64,000 nucleotides of DNA from contig NZ_KL407334.1 of the NCBI RefSeq assembly GCF_000706625.1, forward strand, positions 1,494,316-1,558,315, read 5' to 3'. Position 1 is the stretch's first letter. Each line of letters starts with the position of its first letter. The notes below the pieces were generated by a model. It was not told the origin of the DNA, made no database searches, and saw only the letters and a program-made list of their open reading frames with translations. Origin of the DNA: Bartonella koehlerae C-29 (GTDB lineage: Bacteria > Pseudomonadota > Alphaproteobacteria > Rhizobiales > Rhizobiaceae). Both the position numbers and the translations under genes were made by a program. Shown in pieces: positions 1 through 10,183 of this stretch.

Positions 1-19
1 TTTTTCAAGGTGTTGAAGA

Positions 20-724
20 ATGACCGATCACGTTCAAGTTTTGTGTGACGATGCACCCCACCTCCTAGTGATTGATGACGATACCCGTATTCGCAATCTT
101 CTATTTCAATTTCTCATTAAAAATGGATTTCGTGTTTCAGTCTCTGCCAATGCTAACGAAGCAAGACGACAGCTCGCAAACTTAGATTTTGACCTTCTTA
201 TAGTTGATGTCATGATGCCCGACGAAAACGGCATCGACCTTACCCATTCACTCCGTCAAACAAAAGATGTTCCCATTCTCATGCTCACAGCTTTGTCAGA
301 GATAGATAATCGTATCAATGGATTAGAAGCAGGAGCAGATGACTATCTCGCTAAACCATTTGATCCTCGTGAGCTTCTCCTTCGCATTCATGCCATTTTA
401 CGTCGTGGTTTTCCACATCACCAATCCAAAATCGAGCAGATCGTTTTTGGACCTTATATATTTTCAATTTCACGGCGCGAACTCAAAAAAGGAGGAGAAG
501 TGATTAAATTGACAGATAAAGAACAAAAAATGATGGTTATTTTTGCTGAAAATCCAGGAGATATAATTCCGCGCCATAAATTTGCAATGGAAGATGGCAA
601 TATAGGTGAGCGTGCAATTGATGTACAGATCAACCGTCTCCGCCGTAAGATCGAAAAAAATCCATCACTCCCTATATGGCTGCAAACCGTGCGAGGAATA
701 GGATATAAACTTTCAACTGAATAG
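20..724 (+). CDS. OmpR-family response regulator (PetR-like)
   Basis: This is a two-component response regulator of 234 residues that should bind DNA once phosphorylated by the kinase encoded just downstream. The N-terminal receiver domain has the acidic pair D19/D20, the phospho-acceptor D63 in the stretch IVDVMMP, T90, and K112 in the AKPF motif. The C-terminal half is a winged-helix DNA-binding domain ending in the usual RGIGYKL signature. The start fits a nearby GGTGTTGAAGA-type ribosome site. The gene ends 7 bases before the kinase start, so the two form one operon. Its receiver reads most like the PetR/OmpR group of alphaproteobacteria, which were named from cytochrome bc1 loci. The regulon cannot be read here. 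The family is certain; the PetR-like label is inference. Confidence 0.9.
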   Translation: MTDHVQVLCDDAPHLLVIDDDTRIRNLLFQFLIKNGFRVSVSANANEARRQLANLDFDLLIVDVMMPDENGIDLTHSLRQTKDVPILMLTALSEIDNRINGLEAGADDYLAKPFDPRELLLRIHAILRRGFPHHQSKIEQIVFGPYIFSISRRELKKGGEVIKLTDKEQKMMVIFAENPGDIIPRHKFAMEDGNIGERAIDVQINRLRRKIEKNPSLPIWLQTVRGIGYKLSTE

Positions 725-731
725 GCGTACA

Positions 732-2072
732 ATGATTAATCGCTCAAGAAAATTTGTTCGCTGGTTAACGAAGAAGATGCCTAAACGGCTGTATGTCCGC
801 TCTTTGATCATTATTATCGCTCCTATGGTACTCTTGCAAACAGTAATCGGCTACGTCTTTATGGAACGCCATTGGCAAATGGTGACAGAGCGCCTCTCAA
901 CCGCTGTTGTCCATGATATTTCGGCCATTATTGACATCATTGAAACATATCCACAACAAGATAACTATGAATATATTAAGCGTATTGCACAACAACGCAT
1001 GGGATTAAACATCTCTATTCTACCACCTGCCACTCTCCCTCCTCCAGGACCTAAGCCCTTTTTTGCAATTCTTGATTATTTTCTCAGTGAAGAAATCACC
1101 CGCCAAATTAAGCGCCCTTTCTGGATTGATACAGTGGGAGATTCTAATTTTGTCGAAATTCGTATCCACCTGGGTCATAGTATCTTGCGCGTCTTTGCAC
1201 TACGCAGCCAAGCCTATGCTTCTAATACTGGTATTTTTTTAAGCTGGATGGTAGGAACAGCTCTGGTTTTATTATTAATAGCGATTTACTTCTTGCGTCA
1301 CCAAATCAAACCGATTCAACAATTGGCTGAAGCAGCAGAAAGTTTTGGGCGCGGTCGTCCTTTACCAGAAAGCTTTCAACCACAAGGAGCTGATGAAGTC
1401 CGTCGTGCTGGCATTGCTTTTTTACGCATGCGTGAACGTATTGAACGCCAAATCGAACAACGCACCATGATGCTTTCAGGTGTAAGCCATGATTTAAGAA
1501 CAATTCTCACACGTTTCAAACTTCAACTAGCCTTAGCAAATACTGACTTTGATACTAATCCGCTTGAGCAAGATGTAAGTGATATGCAGAATATGTTAGA
1601 AGGCTACCTTGCTTTTGCCCGTGGCGAAGGCAATGAAAATTTTACAACTTTTGATTTAAAGGCTCTTATGCAAAAATTTTCCGCCGATGCTCATCTCCAA
1701 AAACGACATTTTTCTTACACCATTGAAGGTCCTACAGAGATACAGGCACGCCCACATGCCTTTACCCGTCTAGTCAGCAATCTAGTGTCAAACGCATTTT
1801 GTTACGCCAACTCCGTCAAATTGACGGCTATATCCCAACAAGAATCTTTCATCATAACGATTGACGATGATGGGCCTGGCATTCAAAAAAACATGCGCAC
1901 AGAAGTCTTTAAACCGTTCTTTAGACTTGATAAAGCTCGCAACCAAGATGCAAGTGGAACAGGACTTGGCCTTTCTATTGCCCAAGATATAGCGCGCAGC
2001 CATGGAGGCAACATTCAATTAGAGGATAGCCCATTAGGTGGCTTGCGCGCCATCGTCGATATCCCTCTATAA
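732..2072 (+). CDS. Membrane sensor histidine kinase (EnvZ/PetS-like)
   Basis: This 446-residue sensor kinase is the likely partner of the preceding response regulator. It has a first membrane helix at about residues 23–44, a periplasmic loop of about 120 residues, and a second helix at about 166–188. A HAMP linker follows, then the dimerisation/phosphotransfer helix with the H-box VSHDLRT (H253). The ATPase domain carries an N-box (SNAFCYAN), DDGPGI and GTGLGLSIA. All catalytic boxes look intact. The C-terminus ends in an ATPase-domain strand (LRAIVDIPL), as expected for an EnvZ-type kinase. The ATG sits 7 bases after the regulator's stop codon, implying translational coupling. The signal sensed is unknown. 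Confidence 0.9.
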   Translation: MINRSRKFVRWLTKKMPKRLYVRSLIIIIAPMVLLQTVIGYVFMERHWQMVTERLSTAVVHDISAIIDIIETYPQQDNYEYIKRIAQQRMGLNISILPPATLPPPGPKPFFAILDYFLSEEITRQIKRPFWIDTVGDSNFVEIRIHLGHSILRVFALRSQAYASNTGIFLSWMVGTALVLLLIAIYFLRHQIKPIQQLAEAAESFGRGRPLPESFQPQGADEVRRAGIAFLRMRERIERQIEQRTMMLSGVSHDLRTILTRFKLQLALANTDFDTNPLEQDVSDMQNMLEGYLAFARGEGNENFTTFDLKALMQKFSADAHLQKRHFSYTIEGPTEIQARPHAFTRLVSNLVSNAFCYANSVKLTAISQQESFIITIDDDGPGIQKNMRTEVFKPFFRLDKARNQDASGTGLGLSIAQDIARSHGGNIQLEDSPLGGLRAIVDIPL

Positions 2073-2123
2073 GAAACATTTCACAGATCATCTATAAGAA
2101 AAAAATGTTAAACAGATCAATAT

Positions 2124-2627
2124 TTAGGCATTTCCTACAGTTTCAAACAAAGTATATTGGAGTGCCTTGCAGGCACTTTCCCCAGACCAAGCCACCATCT
2201 GAAACGCCACATAATGGCTCTCACAAACTTTAAGCGCGTGTATCAATAATGTTTCAACCTGTATATGAGATGGATGTACCCCACCAGCCAGAAGAAGACC
2301 CTGCCGATAAATAACCGAATTATTCCCTTGCCAATAATCAAAATGTCCTAGCAATAATTTTTCATTAATTGCTAATAATAGGCGATGCATTTCCGCCGTT
2401 CGAACATTTTCAATAAAAAGATCAAATGCACAAGCTAAATGAAGAGCCTCCTGCTCTTCCATCCATGAAAAAGAAAGACGATAATTTGCCCATTTCCCCT
2501 CCACACAAACACTAATTTCATCTTCAGCATCCCGTTCAAACGACCAATCATATTTACAGGCAATCTGTTCGATAAAGTCAACAGGATGCTCTTCTCTTTC
2601 TGTGGCGCAAAATGCAAGCCTCATCAT
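2124..2627 (-). CDS. YbjN-domain protein
   Basis: This 167-residue soluble protein resembles the YbjN family (bacterial sensory-transduction regulator-like fold, related to type III chaperone folds). In rhizobia the gene lies near ubiK and lgt, as it does here. It has no signal peptide or membrane helix. Typical family features are the N-terminal segment with an alternating acidic/aromatic pattern, the WANYRLSFSWMEEQEALHLAC region, and the C-terminal helix. Two start codons lie in tandem (ATGATG), preceded by a GAGG ribosome site. It faces the kinase gene tail to tail. The molecular function of the family is not established. Confidence 0.75.
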   Translation of the reverse strand: MMRLAFCATEREEHPVDFIEQIACKYDWSFERDAEDEISVCVEGKWANYRLSFSWMEEQEALHLACAFDLFIENVRTAEMHRLLLAINEKLLLGHFDYWQGNNSVIYRQGLLLAGGVHPSHIQVETLLIHALKVCESHYVAFQMVAWSGESACKALQYTLFETVGNA

Positions 2628-3009
2628 TAATCCTCAATAATATTAAAATATTGTCAACAGAACACAAGCCACCTAAACTGTAACAACATTTTGCTACAAT
2701 CAAAGCCTTTACACTCAACAAATACACATTAAAACATCGACAGCACTCAAAGCCCAGAATCCAATAACGCCTCCTGGGGCAACACGCTTGATAATAAAGG
2801 GAATCACCAAGCCTTTTCAGTGTATTGATACAATTTCATAGCGCTAGTCCCCTGATTAAAAAAAAATGTTTTTTTTATACGAATCACACTGAAAAAAATG
2901 GATAATCTGTTCTAACAGACTCAAGATTAAGCATTTTTCAGTTTTATACATCACATTGAAAAATTGGGGATATTTTTTCTGAGAAACTTATTGTTTTACG
3001 AAAACCATT
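2628..3009. other. Intergenic stretch, no gene recognised
   Basis: This 380-base AT-rich gap lies between the YbjN gene and ubiK, both on the minus strand. It must hold the YbjN promoter on the minus strand. I see short A and T runs around position 2860 and a small TCTGTT/AACAGA inverted repeat near 2908–2921. No convincing reading frame, tRNA or terminator is visible. Confidence 0.4.
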
Positions 3010-3267
3010 TTATTCTTTGGGTATCTGGTTTTTTTCCAAATCATCAAGGCGTTGTTTCAAATCAACATTATCGGCAGATGCTTTTAGCACCATCTCTTTA
3101 AAGGTTTCAAATTCTTCGCGTGAAACAAGATCAAGTTTGTTGGCGATCTTTTCAACCTGCAAACGAAAAGCTGTTCCAGCTTCACGTCGTATACCTTGTG
3201 CAACATCAGCTGCATCTGTTGCTAATTTCGCCAATTCATCAAGAATACGGTTTGATCCATTACGCAT
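3010..3267 (-). CDS. ubiK: Ubiquinone biosynthesis accessory factor UbiK (BMFP domain)
   Basis: This 85-residue protein is a small amphipathic coiled-coil protein of the membrane fusogenic (BMFP/UbiK) family. Family members help the soluble Ubi enzyme complex make ubiquinone. The N-terminal half is a helix with the typical LDELAKLATDAADVAQGIRR character. The C-terminal coiled coil carries the conserved LVSREEFETFKEM segment. It is divergent from lgt, as is common in rhizobia and brucellae. An AAGGAAAA ribosome site precedes the ATG. Family assignment is strong; a direct role in ubiquinone synthesis is inferred from the enterobacterial homologue. Confidence 0.8.
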   Translation of the reverse strand: MRNGSNRILDELAKLATDAADVAQGIRREAGTAFRLQVEKIANKLDLVSREEFETFKEMVLKASADNVDLKQRLDDLEKNQIPKE

Positions 3268-3524
3268 AATGTTTTTCCTTAAATTTTAATTACTGACACA
3301 CGCACTATAACTTATTTTCATAACATTTAGATACTGCATTTGTTCCTTGTACCTCTAATTTTTTTACAATAGAGATTCCACTTGTGTCTTTTTTACACTC
3401 CTTTTATTGTTACGGATTTTACTCCTATAAACTAGTGGAAACCTATCACTCTCCTGACTTGACCATTGTGTGTTCATCTGTCATTCCTGATCATCATATA
3501 ACCTTAAATATAAAGTTCCCGCTC

Positions 3525-4391
3525 ATGAATGACTTTTCTTGTCCAGCCATTGCTTTTCCACCTTTTCTCAATCCCGTAATTATCCATTTAGGCCCGATAG
3601 CTCTCCATTGGTATGGTCTTGGTTACGTTGTAGGCATTCTTTTTGCTTGGTGGTATGCGCAAAAATTATTAAAAAAGAGATCCCTATGGGATGCAAATCA
3701 CCCTCCTATGGATAAAGAGAAAATAGGAGATTTTGTTGTCTGGTCTGCCATCAGTGTTGTTGTTGGTGGCCGCTTAGGACAAGTGCTTGTATGGAATCCT
3801 ATTTATTATTTTAGCTATCCAACTACCATCATCGCGGTATGGGATGGAGGAATGTCCTTTCATGGCGGACTCATTGGCATTATCATTGCAATGATTTGGT
3901 TTGCCCGTAAAAATAACATCAACATACGAACAATGTTTGATATCATTGCTACCGGTGCTCCTATTGGTATTGGCATTGTAAGAATATGCAACTTTATTAA
4001 TCAAGAACTATGGGGCAATGTTACCACACACCCTTGGGCCGTTTGCTTTCCCCTAGATCCTTACTATTTACCGCGCCATCCAAGCCAACTTTACGAAGCG
4101 TTCATGGAAGGATTTCTTCTTTTTGCTATCTTATTCATTCTTACTTTTTCTTTTAAAGCATTAAGACGTCCAGGCACTGTATCAGGAACATTTATTATAG
4201 GCTATGCAATAGCACGCAGTATTTCAGAAATTTATCGTGCTCCTCAAGAAGATCCAGAATGGTTTTCTACCATTTTTCATTCTACTGGATTCACCTATGG
4301 CATGGCTTTATCTCTTCCCATGCTTTTTTTGGGTTTTTATCTCCTTTTTCAAGCCTTCAAACACGAATCTACCCAAAATGACCACCCTTAA
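3525..4391 (+). CDS. lgt: Prolipoprotein diacylglyceryl transferase
   Basis: Lgt is an inner-membrane enzyme that moves diacylglycerol from phosphatidylglycerol onto the lipobox cysteine of pre-prolipoproteins. The protein has about seven hydrophobic helices. It shows the Lgt motifs [10 protein letters not shown] near the N-terminus, SFHGGLIG (catalytic-region histidine), [12 protein letters not shown] (the essential arginine region) and HPSQLYEA. The frame is open upstream to 3384, but family length (about 280–290 residues) and the position of the conserved N-terminus favour the ATG at 3525, giving 288 residues. The last codons overlap the start of the next gene by 14 bases, so the two are co-translated. 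Confidence 0.92.
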   Translation: MNDFSCPAIAFPPFLNPVIIHLGPIALHWYGLGYVVGILFAWWYAQKLLKKRSLWDANHPPMDKEKIGDFVVWSAISVVVGGRLGQVLVWNPIYYFSYPTTIIAVWDGGMSFHGGLIGIIIAMIWFARKNNINIRTMFDIIATGAPIGIGIVRICNFINQELWGNVTTHPWAVCFPLDPYYLPRHPSQLYEAFMEGFLLFAILFILTFSFKALRRPGTVSGTFIIGYAIARSISEIYRAPQEDPEWFSTIFHSTGFTYGMALSLPMLFLGFYLLFQAFKHESTQNDHP

Positions 4392-5457
4392 AGAAAAAAT
4401 TAAAGAAATAATTGCGCTTAATGGACCAATCACTGTAAGCCAATATATGATGTTAGCACTTACAGATCCGCAGTTTGGCTATTATCAAACACAAACACCC
4501 TTTGGGCACACTGGTGATTTCATAACAGCCCCTGAAATAAGCCAATTATTTGGAGAGATAATTGGTATTTGGGCTCTTGCAAACTGGAAAACCCATGGTT
4601 GTCCTCAGCCTTTTATCCTTGCTGAAATAGGTCCAGGCCGCGGAACTTTAATGGATGATATTTTGCGTACCATTCAAAAGTTATCAACAACGGCATTTAA
4701 TACCGCTGAAATTTTTCTGATTGAAATAAGTAAAAAGCTCACAAAAGAACAAAAAAAACGTCTCGTACCTTATCAAAAAGAGATCCATAGCATTGAAAAT
4801 TTTGATCAACTCCCCTTAAAACCTCTTTTTTTAATTGCCAATGAATTTTTAGACACACTTCCCATCAACCAATATATTAAAATCAATGGAGAATGGAGAG
4901 AACGTCACATTACAGTTAATCAAAATGGAGACTTCGTATTTATTGCTGTCCCAGGTAAATTCTCCTTTCCTTGTTTGCAATTCTACAATTCCGAAATACC
5001 TGATGGAACAATTTTTGAACATGCGCCCTCCAGACATCAATTTATGGAACAAATGAGCAACCGCTTAGTACAAGTGAAAGGTTCTGCCTTGCTGATCGAT
5101 TATGGTGCTTCAAATCTTGCATTTGGTGATACACTGCAAGCACTCTCAAAACACAGAGTCCGTGATATTTTTGATGCTCCTGGTGAGCATGATTTAACAA
5201 CACATGTTGGTTTTTCCTTTTTAAAAAAAATAGCGCTTGAACAAGGCTGTTTTGCTGAAATTCTAGAACAAAGAGATTTTCTTGTTAAAATGGGTCTACT
5301 GGAACGTGCAAAACAGCTTGCAGCCGGCAAAAATGCTGCATTACAAAACAAAATTTATCAAGATATCGAACGATTAGTCGGTCCAGATCAAATGGGCAAA
5401 TTATTTAAAGTCTTACATGTGAGTGACCAAAACATACCTATACCCCCTAAAATTTGA
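4378..5457 (+). CDS. SAM-dependent methyltransferase, MidA/NDUFAF7 family
   Basis: This is a class I S-adenosylmethionine-dependent methyltransferase of the MidA/NDUFAF7 family. The mitochondrial homologue methylates an arginine of complex I subunit NDUFS2; the bacterial substrate is not certain. The SAM-binding motif [14 protein letters not shown] and the family-specific [10 protein letters not shown] are present. The open frame starts at 4237, but the upstream part is lgt read in another frame. The ATG at 4378 gives 359 residues starting MTTLKEKI, the expected family N-terminus. It overlaps the end of lgt by 14 bases. The family is sure; the substrate is inference. Confidence 0.88.
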   Translation: MTTLKEKIKEIIALNGPITVSQYMMLALTDPQFGYYQTQTPFGHTGDFITAPEISQLFGEIIGIWALANWKTHGCPQPFILAEIGPGRGTLMDDILRTIQKLSTTAFNTAEIFLIEISKKLTKEQKKRLVPYQKEIHSIENFDQLPLKPLFLIANEFLDTLPINQYIKINGEWRERHITVNQNGDFVFIAVPGKFSFPCLQFYNSEIPDGTIFEHAPSRHQFMEQMSNRLVQVKGSALLIDYGASNLAFGDTLQALSKHRVRDIFDAPGEHDLTTHVGFSFLKKIALEQGCFAEILEQRDFLVKMGLLERAKQLAAGKNAALQNKIYQDIERLVGPDQMGKLFKVLHVSDQNIPIPPKI

Positions 5458-5536
5458 TGATCAGAAATATTGACAAATACAAACATCTCATACACCATTC
5501 CCACTTTGAAAATAACCATCCCTCTATGGAACTCTT

Positions 5537-6307
5537 ATGAATTCTGTTCACCCCATCCTTGCAAAAAATCTTTCTGCTTTACACACACATGGAATAAAAC
5601 ATGGTTTTTTTACACGTCAAGACAATGTTTCAAAAAGCCTTGATGTTAGCCAAAGTTCAAATAATCAACCTAAACATGTCGCACAAAATCACATTTTTAT
5701 CGCCAATTATTTTGGTGTTAATGCACAAAATTTAGTCACTGTTAATCAAATACACTCTTGTGAAGTTGTCGTGGTTGACCAAGATTTTATTGATGAGCCT
5801 CCTAAAGCTGATGCTCTGGTTACCACAACACCAGGACTTGTAATCGGTATTCTTACAGCAGATTGTGGTCCAGTTTTATTTGCTGATCCACAATCAGGTG
5901 TCATCGCCGCCGCACATGCTGGTTGGCGAGGAAGCTTAAAAGGAATTGTAAAAAAAACAATTGCCGTTATGGAAGAACAAGGGGCAAAAAGACAATCAAT
6001 AACAGCAGCTCTTGGACCTTGTATCGGACCCTGCCATTATGAAGTAACAGATGAATTTTACAACAAATTTATTGATTGCCATAACGAATTTCAAAAATAT
6101 TTTTTAAAAACAGAGAAAGCCAATCATTTTCGTTTTAATCTATGGGCATTTATTATGAATCAACTTAAAGAAACAGGCGTTAATGCTTATTGTGTGGAGC
6201 TTTGTACCTACCAAGATGAACAGCGTTTTTTCTCTTATCGGCGTGCAACACACCGAAATGAACCTGATTATGGACGACAATTTTCTGCTATTGTCCTGAA
6301 TAAATAA
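5537..6307 (+). CDS. pgeF: Peptidoglycan editing factor PgeF (YfiH/laccase-domain)
   Basis: PgeF-family proteins are cytoplasmic metal-dependent enzymes once called multicopper polyphenol oxidases. In E. coli PgeF removes wrongly placed L-serine from UDP-MurNAc-dipeptide. The 256-residue product shows the family landmarks: VNQIHS, TADCGPVL, AAHAGWRGSLKGI and GPCIGPCHYEV, which supply the metal-binding His/Cys residues. It lies 79 bases after the methyltransferase in the same direction, an order also found in other Rhizobiales. The precise substrate here rests on homology. Confidence 0.88.
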   Translation: MNSVHPILAKNLSALHTHGIKHGFFTRQDNVSKSLDVSQSSNNQPKHVAQNHIFIANYFGVNAQNLVTVNQIHSCEVVVVDQDFIDEPPKADALVTTTPGLVIGILTADCGPVLFADPQSGVIAAAHAGWRGSLKGIVKKTIAVMEEQGAKRQSITAALGPCIGPCHYEVTDEFYNKFIDCHNEFQKYFLKTEKANHFRFNLWAFIMNQLKETGVNAYCVELCTYQDEQRFFSYRRATHRNEPDYGRQFSAIVLNK

Positions 6308-6374
6308 AAACAATTTTTCCTGACAAAAACACCAAAACTGTAAAACAAACTTTTTGCTCTCAATGAAACAATAA

Positions 6375-6400
6375 GCCGTCTTAATACGGTGCTTTTTTTA
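6375..6400 (+). terminator. Weak rho-independent terminator after pgeF
   Basis: A short CCGT/ACGG stem is followed by TGC and seven T residues. An alternative GTGCT/AGCAC hairpin brackets the T run. It lies about 70 bases after the pgeF stop codon. The stem is short, so the call is tentative. Confidence 0.4.
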
Positions 6401-6784
6401 GCACAAAATGCTTTCCTAACACACAGAATATGAAGAGCTTTGCTATTATTGTGTTCAATATTGAATTGTAAGAATTAACACAACAAATCCTTTTAACATG
6501 GTTCCTCGTCACTCATTTCATACATAAAACATATTCACATTGAAGCGATTCTTTATATACAAAGGAGAGATAAAATCTTAATCAAAAGGTACTTCTTTGC
6601 CTCATAATCAAAAAACTGTGCTCTAAAAGTAATAAAAATTTTGGAAAAAAGAAAACAAAACGCATAGCGCATTTAACAATAAGAAATAAAATTGTAATGC
6701 TTTTATAATTGTTTCCTTGCAATTTGGTAACAAGAAGTTAAAAAGCACATTAACATTCTACCGTGACTACTCAGAGGCTCTACC
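6401..6784. other. Leader/promoter region of prs, no gene recognised
   Basis: This AT-rich gap between pgeF and prs is long for such a compact core block, so prs probably has its own promoter and a long untranslated leader. I found no open frame with coding character, no tRNA and no clear riboswitch fold. I could not assign -35/-10 boxes with confidence. Confidence 0.4.
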
Positions 6785-7717
6785 ATGAAACTTTTCTGCG
6801 GCAATTCTAATCCACGCCTTGCTGAAGAAGTTACAAATTACTTAAGTATTCCCTTAGGCAAAGCAACTGTAAAACGTTTTGCTGATCAAGAGATTTTCGT
6901 AGAATTACATGAAAATGTACGCGGACAAGATGTATTTGTTTTGCAATCCACATCCTATCCAGCAAACGATCATTTGATGGAATTACTCATCATGATTGAT
7001 GCGCTTCGCCGCTCTTCGGCGCGTCGTATCACAGCTGTAATCCCCTATTTCGGGTACGCTCGCCAAGACCGTAAACCTGGACCACGAACCCCTATTTCCG
7101 CAAAACTTGTTGCCAACCTGATCACTGAAGCAGGAGCCCATCGCGTTTTAACATTGGACCTTCATGCAGGACAAATCCAAGGTTTTTTTGATATTCCAAC
7201 GGATAATCTTTATGCTGTTCCGGTCATTGCTCGTGATGTCAAAATGCATTATTCCCTTGAAAATGTTATTGTTGTTTCACCTGATGTTGGTGGTGTAGTA
7301 CGTGCACGCTCGCTCGCCAAACGTTTGAACAGTTTACTAGCTATTGTTGATAAACGCCGCGAACGTCCCGGTGAATCAGAAGTGATGAATATCATTGGAG
7401 ATGTATGCGGAAAAGATTGTCTTTTGCTTGATGATATTGTTGATTCAGGTGGAACGCTATGCAATGCAGCAAGTACTCTACTAAAACACGGTGCCAATAG
7501 TGTCACGGCTTATATCACACACGGTGTTCTTTCTGGAAATGCTATTGAACGCATTACCAACTCAGAAATGAAAGAATTGGTTATTACAAATTCAATTATG
7601 CCGACAGAAGAAATTGAGAAAGCACATAATATCCGTGTTTTGCCAATTACTGACCTCATTGGAGAAGCCATCGCAAGAACAGCAGCAGAGCAATCTGTCT
7701 CCAGCTTATTCGGTTAA
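6785..7717 (+). CDS. prs: Ribose-phosphate pyrophosphokinase
   Basis: Prs makes phosphoribosyl pyrophosphate (PRPP) from ribose 5-phosphate and ATP, feeding purine, pyrimidine, histidine and NAD synthesis. The 310-residue product has the usual length. It carries the ATP-contact segment [10 protein letters not shown], the Prs signature [14 protein letters not shown], and the PRPP-binding loop [10 protein letters not shown]. All three are intact. It starts at an ATG after the GAGGCTCTACC context and stands alone, followed on the opposite strand by a degraded ATPase gene. Identification is certain. Confidence 0.97.
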   Translation: MKLFCGNSNPRLAEEVTNYLSIPLGKATVKRFADQEIFVELHENVRGQDVFVLQSTSYPANDHLMELLIMIDALRRSSARRITAVIPYFGYARQDRKPGPRTPISAKLVANLITEAGAHRVLTLDLHAGQIQGFFDIPTDNLYAVPVIARDVKMHYSLENVIVVSPDVGGVVRARSLAKRLNSLLAIVDKRRERPGESEVMNIIGDVCGKDCLLLDDIVDSGGTLCNAASTLLKHGANSVTAYITHGVLSGNAIERITNSEMKELVITNSIMPTEEIEKAHNIRVLPITDLIGEAIARTAAEQSVSSLFG

Positions 7718-7719
7718 AC

Positions 7720-9199
7720 TGGTACTTTAGGATCTCCTAGTGCTATTTCTACACCAAGATCAGGAAAAGCTATAATACGTTGACCGCTAAGATGCGTATG
7801 GATAACAATGAGTCCACTCTCTTCAAAATAGGTTAAAAGTCGGCGTGCACGACTTAAAGAGTGCGTACCATAAAGACGCGCCAAAAATGCATCTGATGGA
7901 CACGGTTTTCCATCCAAAGTGGCTTAAACCACATTCAAAAAACACCTTGGACATCATCTTCCAAGCTTTCTGAAATATAAAAAATACGCTTCCAATTTTC
8001 ACTAACAGCAGTTTCTTCATCAACACGAGCTTGAGCAATAGCCAATTTACGTCGAAATTGCGAAAGATTTAAAAGATCTCCTGAGAGGCCATGAATACGG
8101 CAAAGCAGCAAGAAATCTTGATAAAGTACAGCTGTAGAACGATAAAAAGCCTCAGAATCCTTAAAATTTTTCCGAATAATACATTCTGCTTAGAGATCAC
8201 GATCAACAACAAAAAATTCAAGAAATAAAACATAGTCGTTCTGCCAACAATTCTTGTTTTTTATGCACAGATTCTTCCAATATTTCATGAATTGATTTTT
8301 CTTTCACCAGTTCTCGTGATTGTTTTAGAGGGAATTAAAATTTCTTCTTCAGAAGCAGTAAAAACAAGTTCTTTTACATTCACTCGCTCTGTTGGAAGTG
8401 GCATTAATTTTAAGCTAGAAGAACGTGCCAAGGTTTCAACATGACCAATGATGATCAATAAGAGTGTCTTGATAAAGCAGACCCTAAAGCAATAAAATGA
8501 CCTCGCTAAAGATCTCTAAACATTTCAGCCTAGAAAGCTCCATTCCCAAAAGATCAGTAGCTCGCACCATATCAATATCTAAAAACGTTCGTTCTATTAA
8601 AAAATTTGACGCCTCAGCAGCGAAGTTTTTGGTAAACTTAACCAAAAGTTGTGTAGCAATGACACCAGTAAAACCACGTTTGCGCCCTCGGCACATAAGA
8701 TTGGTCATAGCATTATACTTCATCAGAAACTTCTCCTGCCGCAGCTGGAGCAAATAATCGTGTTTCATCAACAACAAAAAGCAAGAAATACCAGTAATCA
8801 CGTTCCACATCAAACAGTGTACTAAGAAAGGTACTCACAGCGATCACCTGTTGTTCAGTATCCAAACCTTCAAAATTAAACATCACTGAAACCCGATGTT
8901 AGCGAATCCCATAAGCAATATACGTTAATTCTTGTTCGCTTCGTTGCTCTTCAACAATGACATGTCCAAATTTATCTGCTAACAGTGACGAAATCACCCT
9001 CTAGATCAATCACACAATGTTGTACCCATGAAAAACTTTTTCAAGAAGATGGCGCAATAGCTGTGATGTTCCCGAACCGGAATTACCCTGCACAAGAAGA
9101 CGTATTGCCAATAATTCTTCCTAGTCAATAAATGCCGGCATTGATTTACGCAAAGCATTACATTCTCCCATTTCACCCAAGACGATCTCAACCTTCATA
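7720..9199 (-). pseudogene. Degraded HerA/DUF87-like ATP-binding protein gene
   Basis: On the minus strand, starting at the ATG near 9199, pieces of one protein can be followed through several frames. An N-terminal KVEIVLGEMGEC leads to a Walker A region (VQGNSGSGTSQLLRHLLE), then a Walker B-like VVDETRLFAPAAAGEVSDE. The C-terminal winged-helix piece reads LYGTHSLSRARRLLTYFEESG and ends in LGDPKVPV just beyond prs. In-frame stops occur early (after PAFID, for example) and there are several frameshifts, so no full product can be made. Intact relatives in rhizobia are about 500-residue HerA-type ATPases of unknown role. In the Walker A the expected lysine (GSGKS) is threonine (GSGTS), a further sign of decay. 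Confidence 0.8.
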
Positions 9200-9376
9200 A
9201 CATCTCCACTATTTGATTTTGAATATATTGGCTTGTATTAATTTATTGTCCATCTAGACCATGCTTGTAACATTTCCTTCTCTCTTAATGGTAGAAATCA
9301 TCGATTTTTCCCACAACTCTTGCATCTATGAATACTTTGAATTATAGAACAAGTTTCTGCGTAGACACCCTTGGAG

Positions 9377-9402
9377 GCAGCGCAGAATGGAGCAAGCGCT
9401 GC
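9377..9402 (+). promoter_or_regulatory. GC-rich hairpin upstream of rplY
   Basis: A perfect 7-base stem GCAGCGC/GCGCTGC with a 12-base loop stands out from the AT-rich surroundings about 85 bases before the rplY start. It could be a leader structure of the rplY transcript. There is no T run after it, so it is not a simple terminator. Function is inference. Confidence 0.35.
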
Positions 9403-9484
9403 TTATCAGCGTATATCTTCATATTCATGCAAAAACTGTTGTTGGTTTTTGATGGATCTCCAATCATGTAAAAGGACTTAAATT

Positions 9485-10102
9485 ATGAGCAAAAGCTATA
9501 CTCTTAAGGCCGAAATACGCGAGCGGGTTGGTAAGGGGTCCTCCCGTGAACTTCGCCGCAACGGTCTCATTCCAGCTATCATTTATGGTGACAAACAGCC
9601 TCCTTTGGCAATCGCAGTTTCTTATAAAGACATCTTCTACAAAATTCACTCTGGTGGTTTTCGTAACACTGTTGCTACTCTTGCAATTGACAAACAGAAA
9701 ATTATGGTTCTCCCCAAAGACTATCAATTGGACCCAGTTCGTGACTTTCCCTTGCATGTAGATTTCCTACGTATTTCAGCGGAATCCATAGTAGAAGTGA
9801 ATATTCCTGTACACTTCCTCAATGAAGATTCAGCTCCCGGACTTAAAAAAGGAGGGGTCTTAAATATTGTTCGTCACGAAATTGAGTGTACCGCTCCAGC
9901 AAATGCTATCCCTGAAGCAATCGAAATTGATCTCTCCAACTACTCTATTGGTGATTCTATTCATATTTCAGCAGTGCAACTGCCAAAAGATGTTAATCCA
10001 GTGATCCAAGATCGAGACTTTACCATTGCAACCATTGCAGCCCCTGCTGGCATGGATATCAATGATGAAATTTCCGAACAAGAAAATAACGAAAAATCTT
10101 AA
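9485..10102 (+). CDS. rplY: 50S ribosomal protein L25/general stress protein Ctc
   Basis: L25 binds 5S rRNA in the large ribosomal subunit. The 205-residue product is the long, two-domain (CTC) form. The N-terminal L25 domain runs to about residue 95 with the conserved [22 protein letters not shown] segment. The C-terminal TL5-like domain contains the [14 protein letters not shown] and [13 protein letters not shown] blocks. The acidic tail ([11 protein letters not shown]) is usual for the group. An AAAAGGAC ribosome site precedes the ATG. It is followed by pth in the same direction, the standard gene pair. Confidence 0.95.
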   Translation: MSKSYTLKAEIRERVGKGSSRELRRNGLIPAIIYGDKQPPLAIAVSYKDIFYKIHSGGFRNTVATLAIDKQKIMVLPKDYQLDPVRDFPLHVDFLRISAESIVEVNIPVHFLNEDSAPGLKKGGVLNIVRHEIECTAPANAIPEAIEIDLSNYSIGDSIHISAVQLPKDVNPVIQDRDFTIATIAAPAGMDINDEISEQENNEKS

Positions 10103-10113
10103 TAAACTCCATC

Positions 10114-10134
10114 AGGCGGGAATTTTTTCCGCCT
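10114..10134 (+). terminator. Hairpin between rplY and pth
   Basis: AGGCGG and CCGCCT form a stem with a T-rich loop directly after the rplY stop. The T run is mostly inside the loop and the 3' side reads TAACTT, so termination may be partial and allow read-through into pth. Confidence 0.45.
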
Positions 10135-10183
10135 TAACTTATGAGACATTGATTAACTTCTCACATTTTTATTGAAGGTGCGC

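Noticed and set aside
3384-3524. Longer N-terminus for Lgt
   Set aside because: The extra 47 residues are not part of the Lgt family; the ATG at 3525 gives normal length.
4237-4377. Longer N-terminus for the MidA-like protein
   Set aside because: That stretch is the end of lgt read in another frame.
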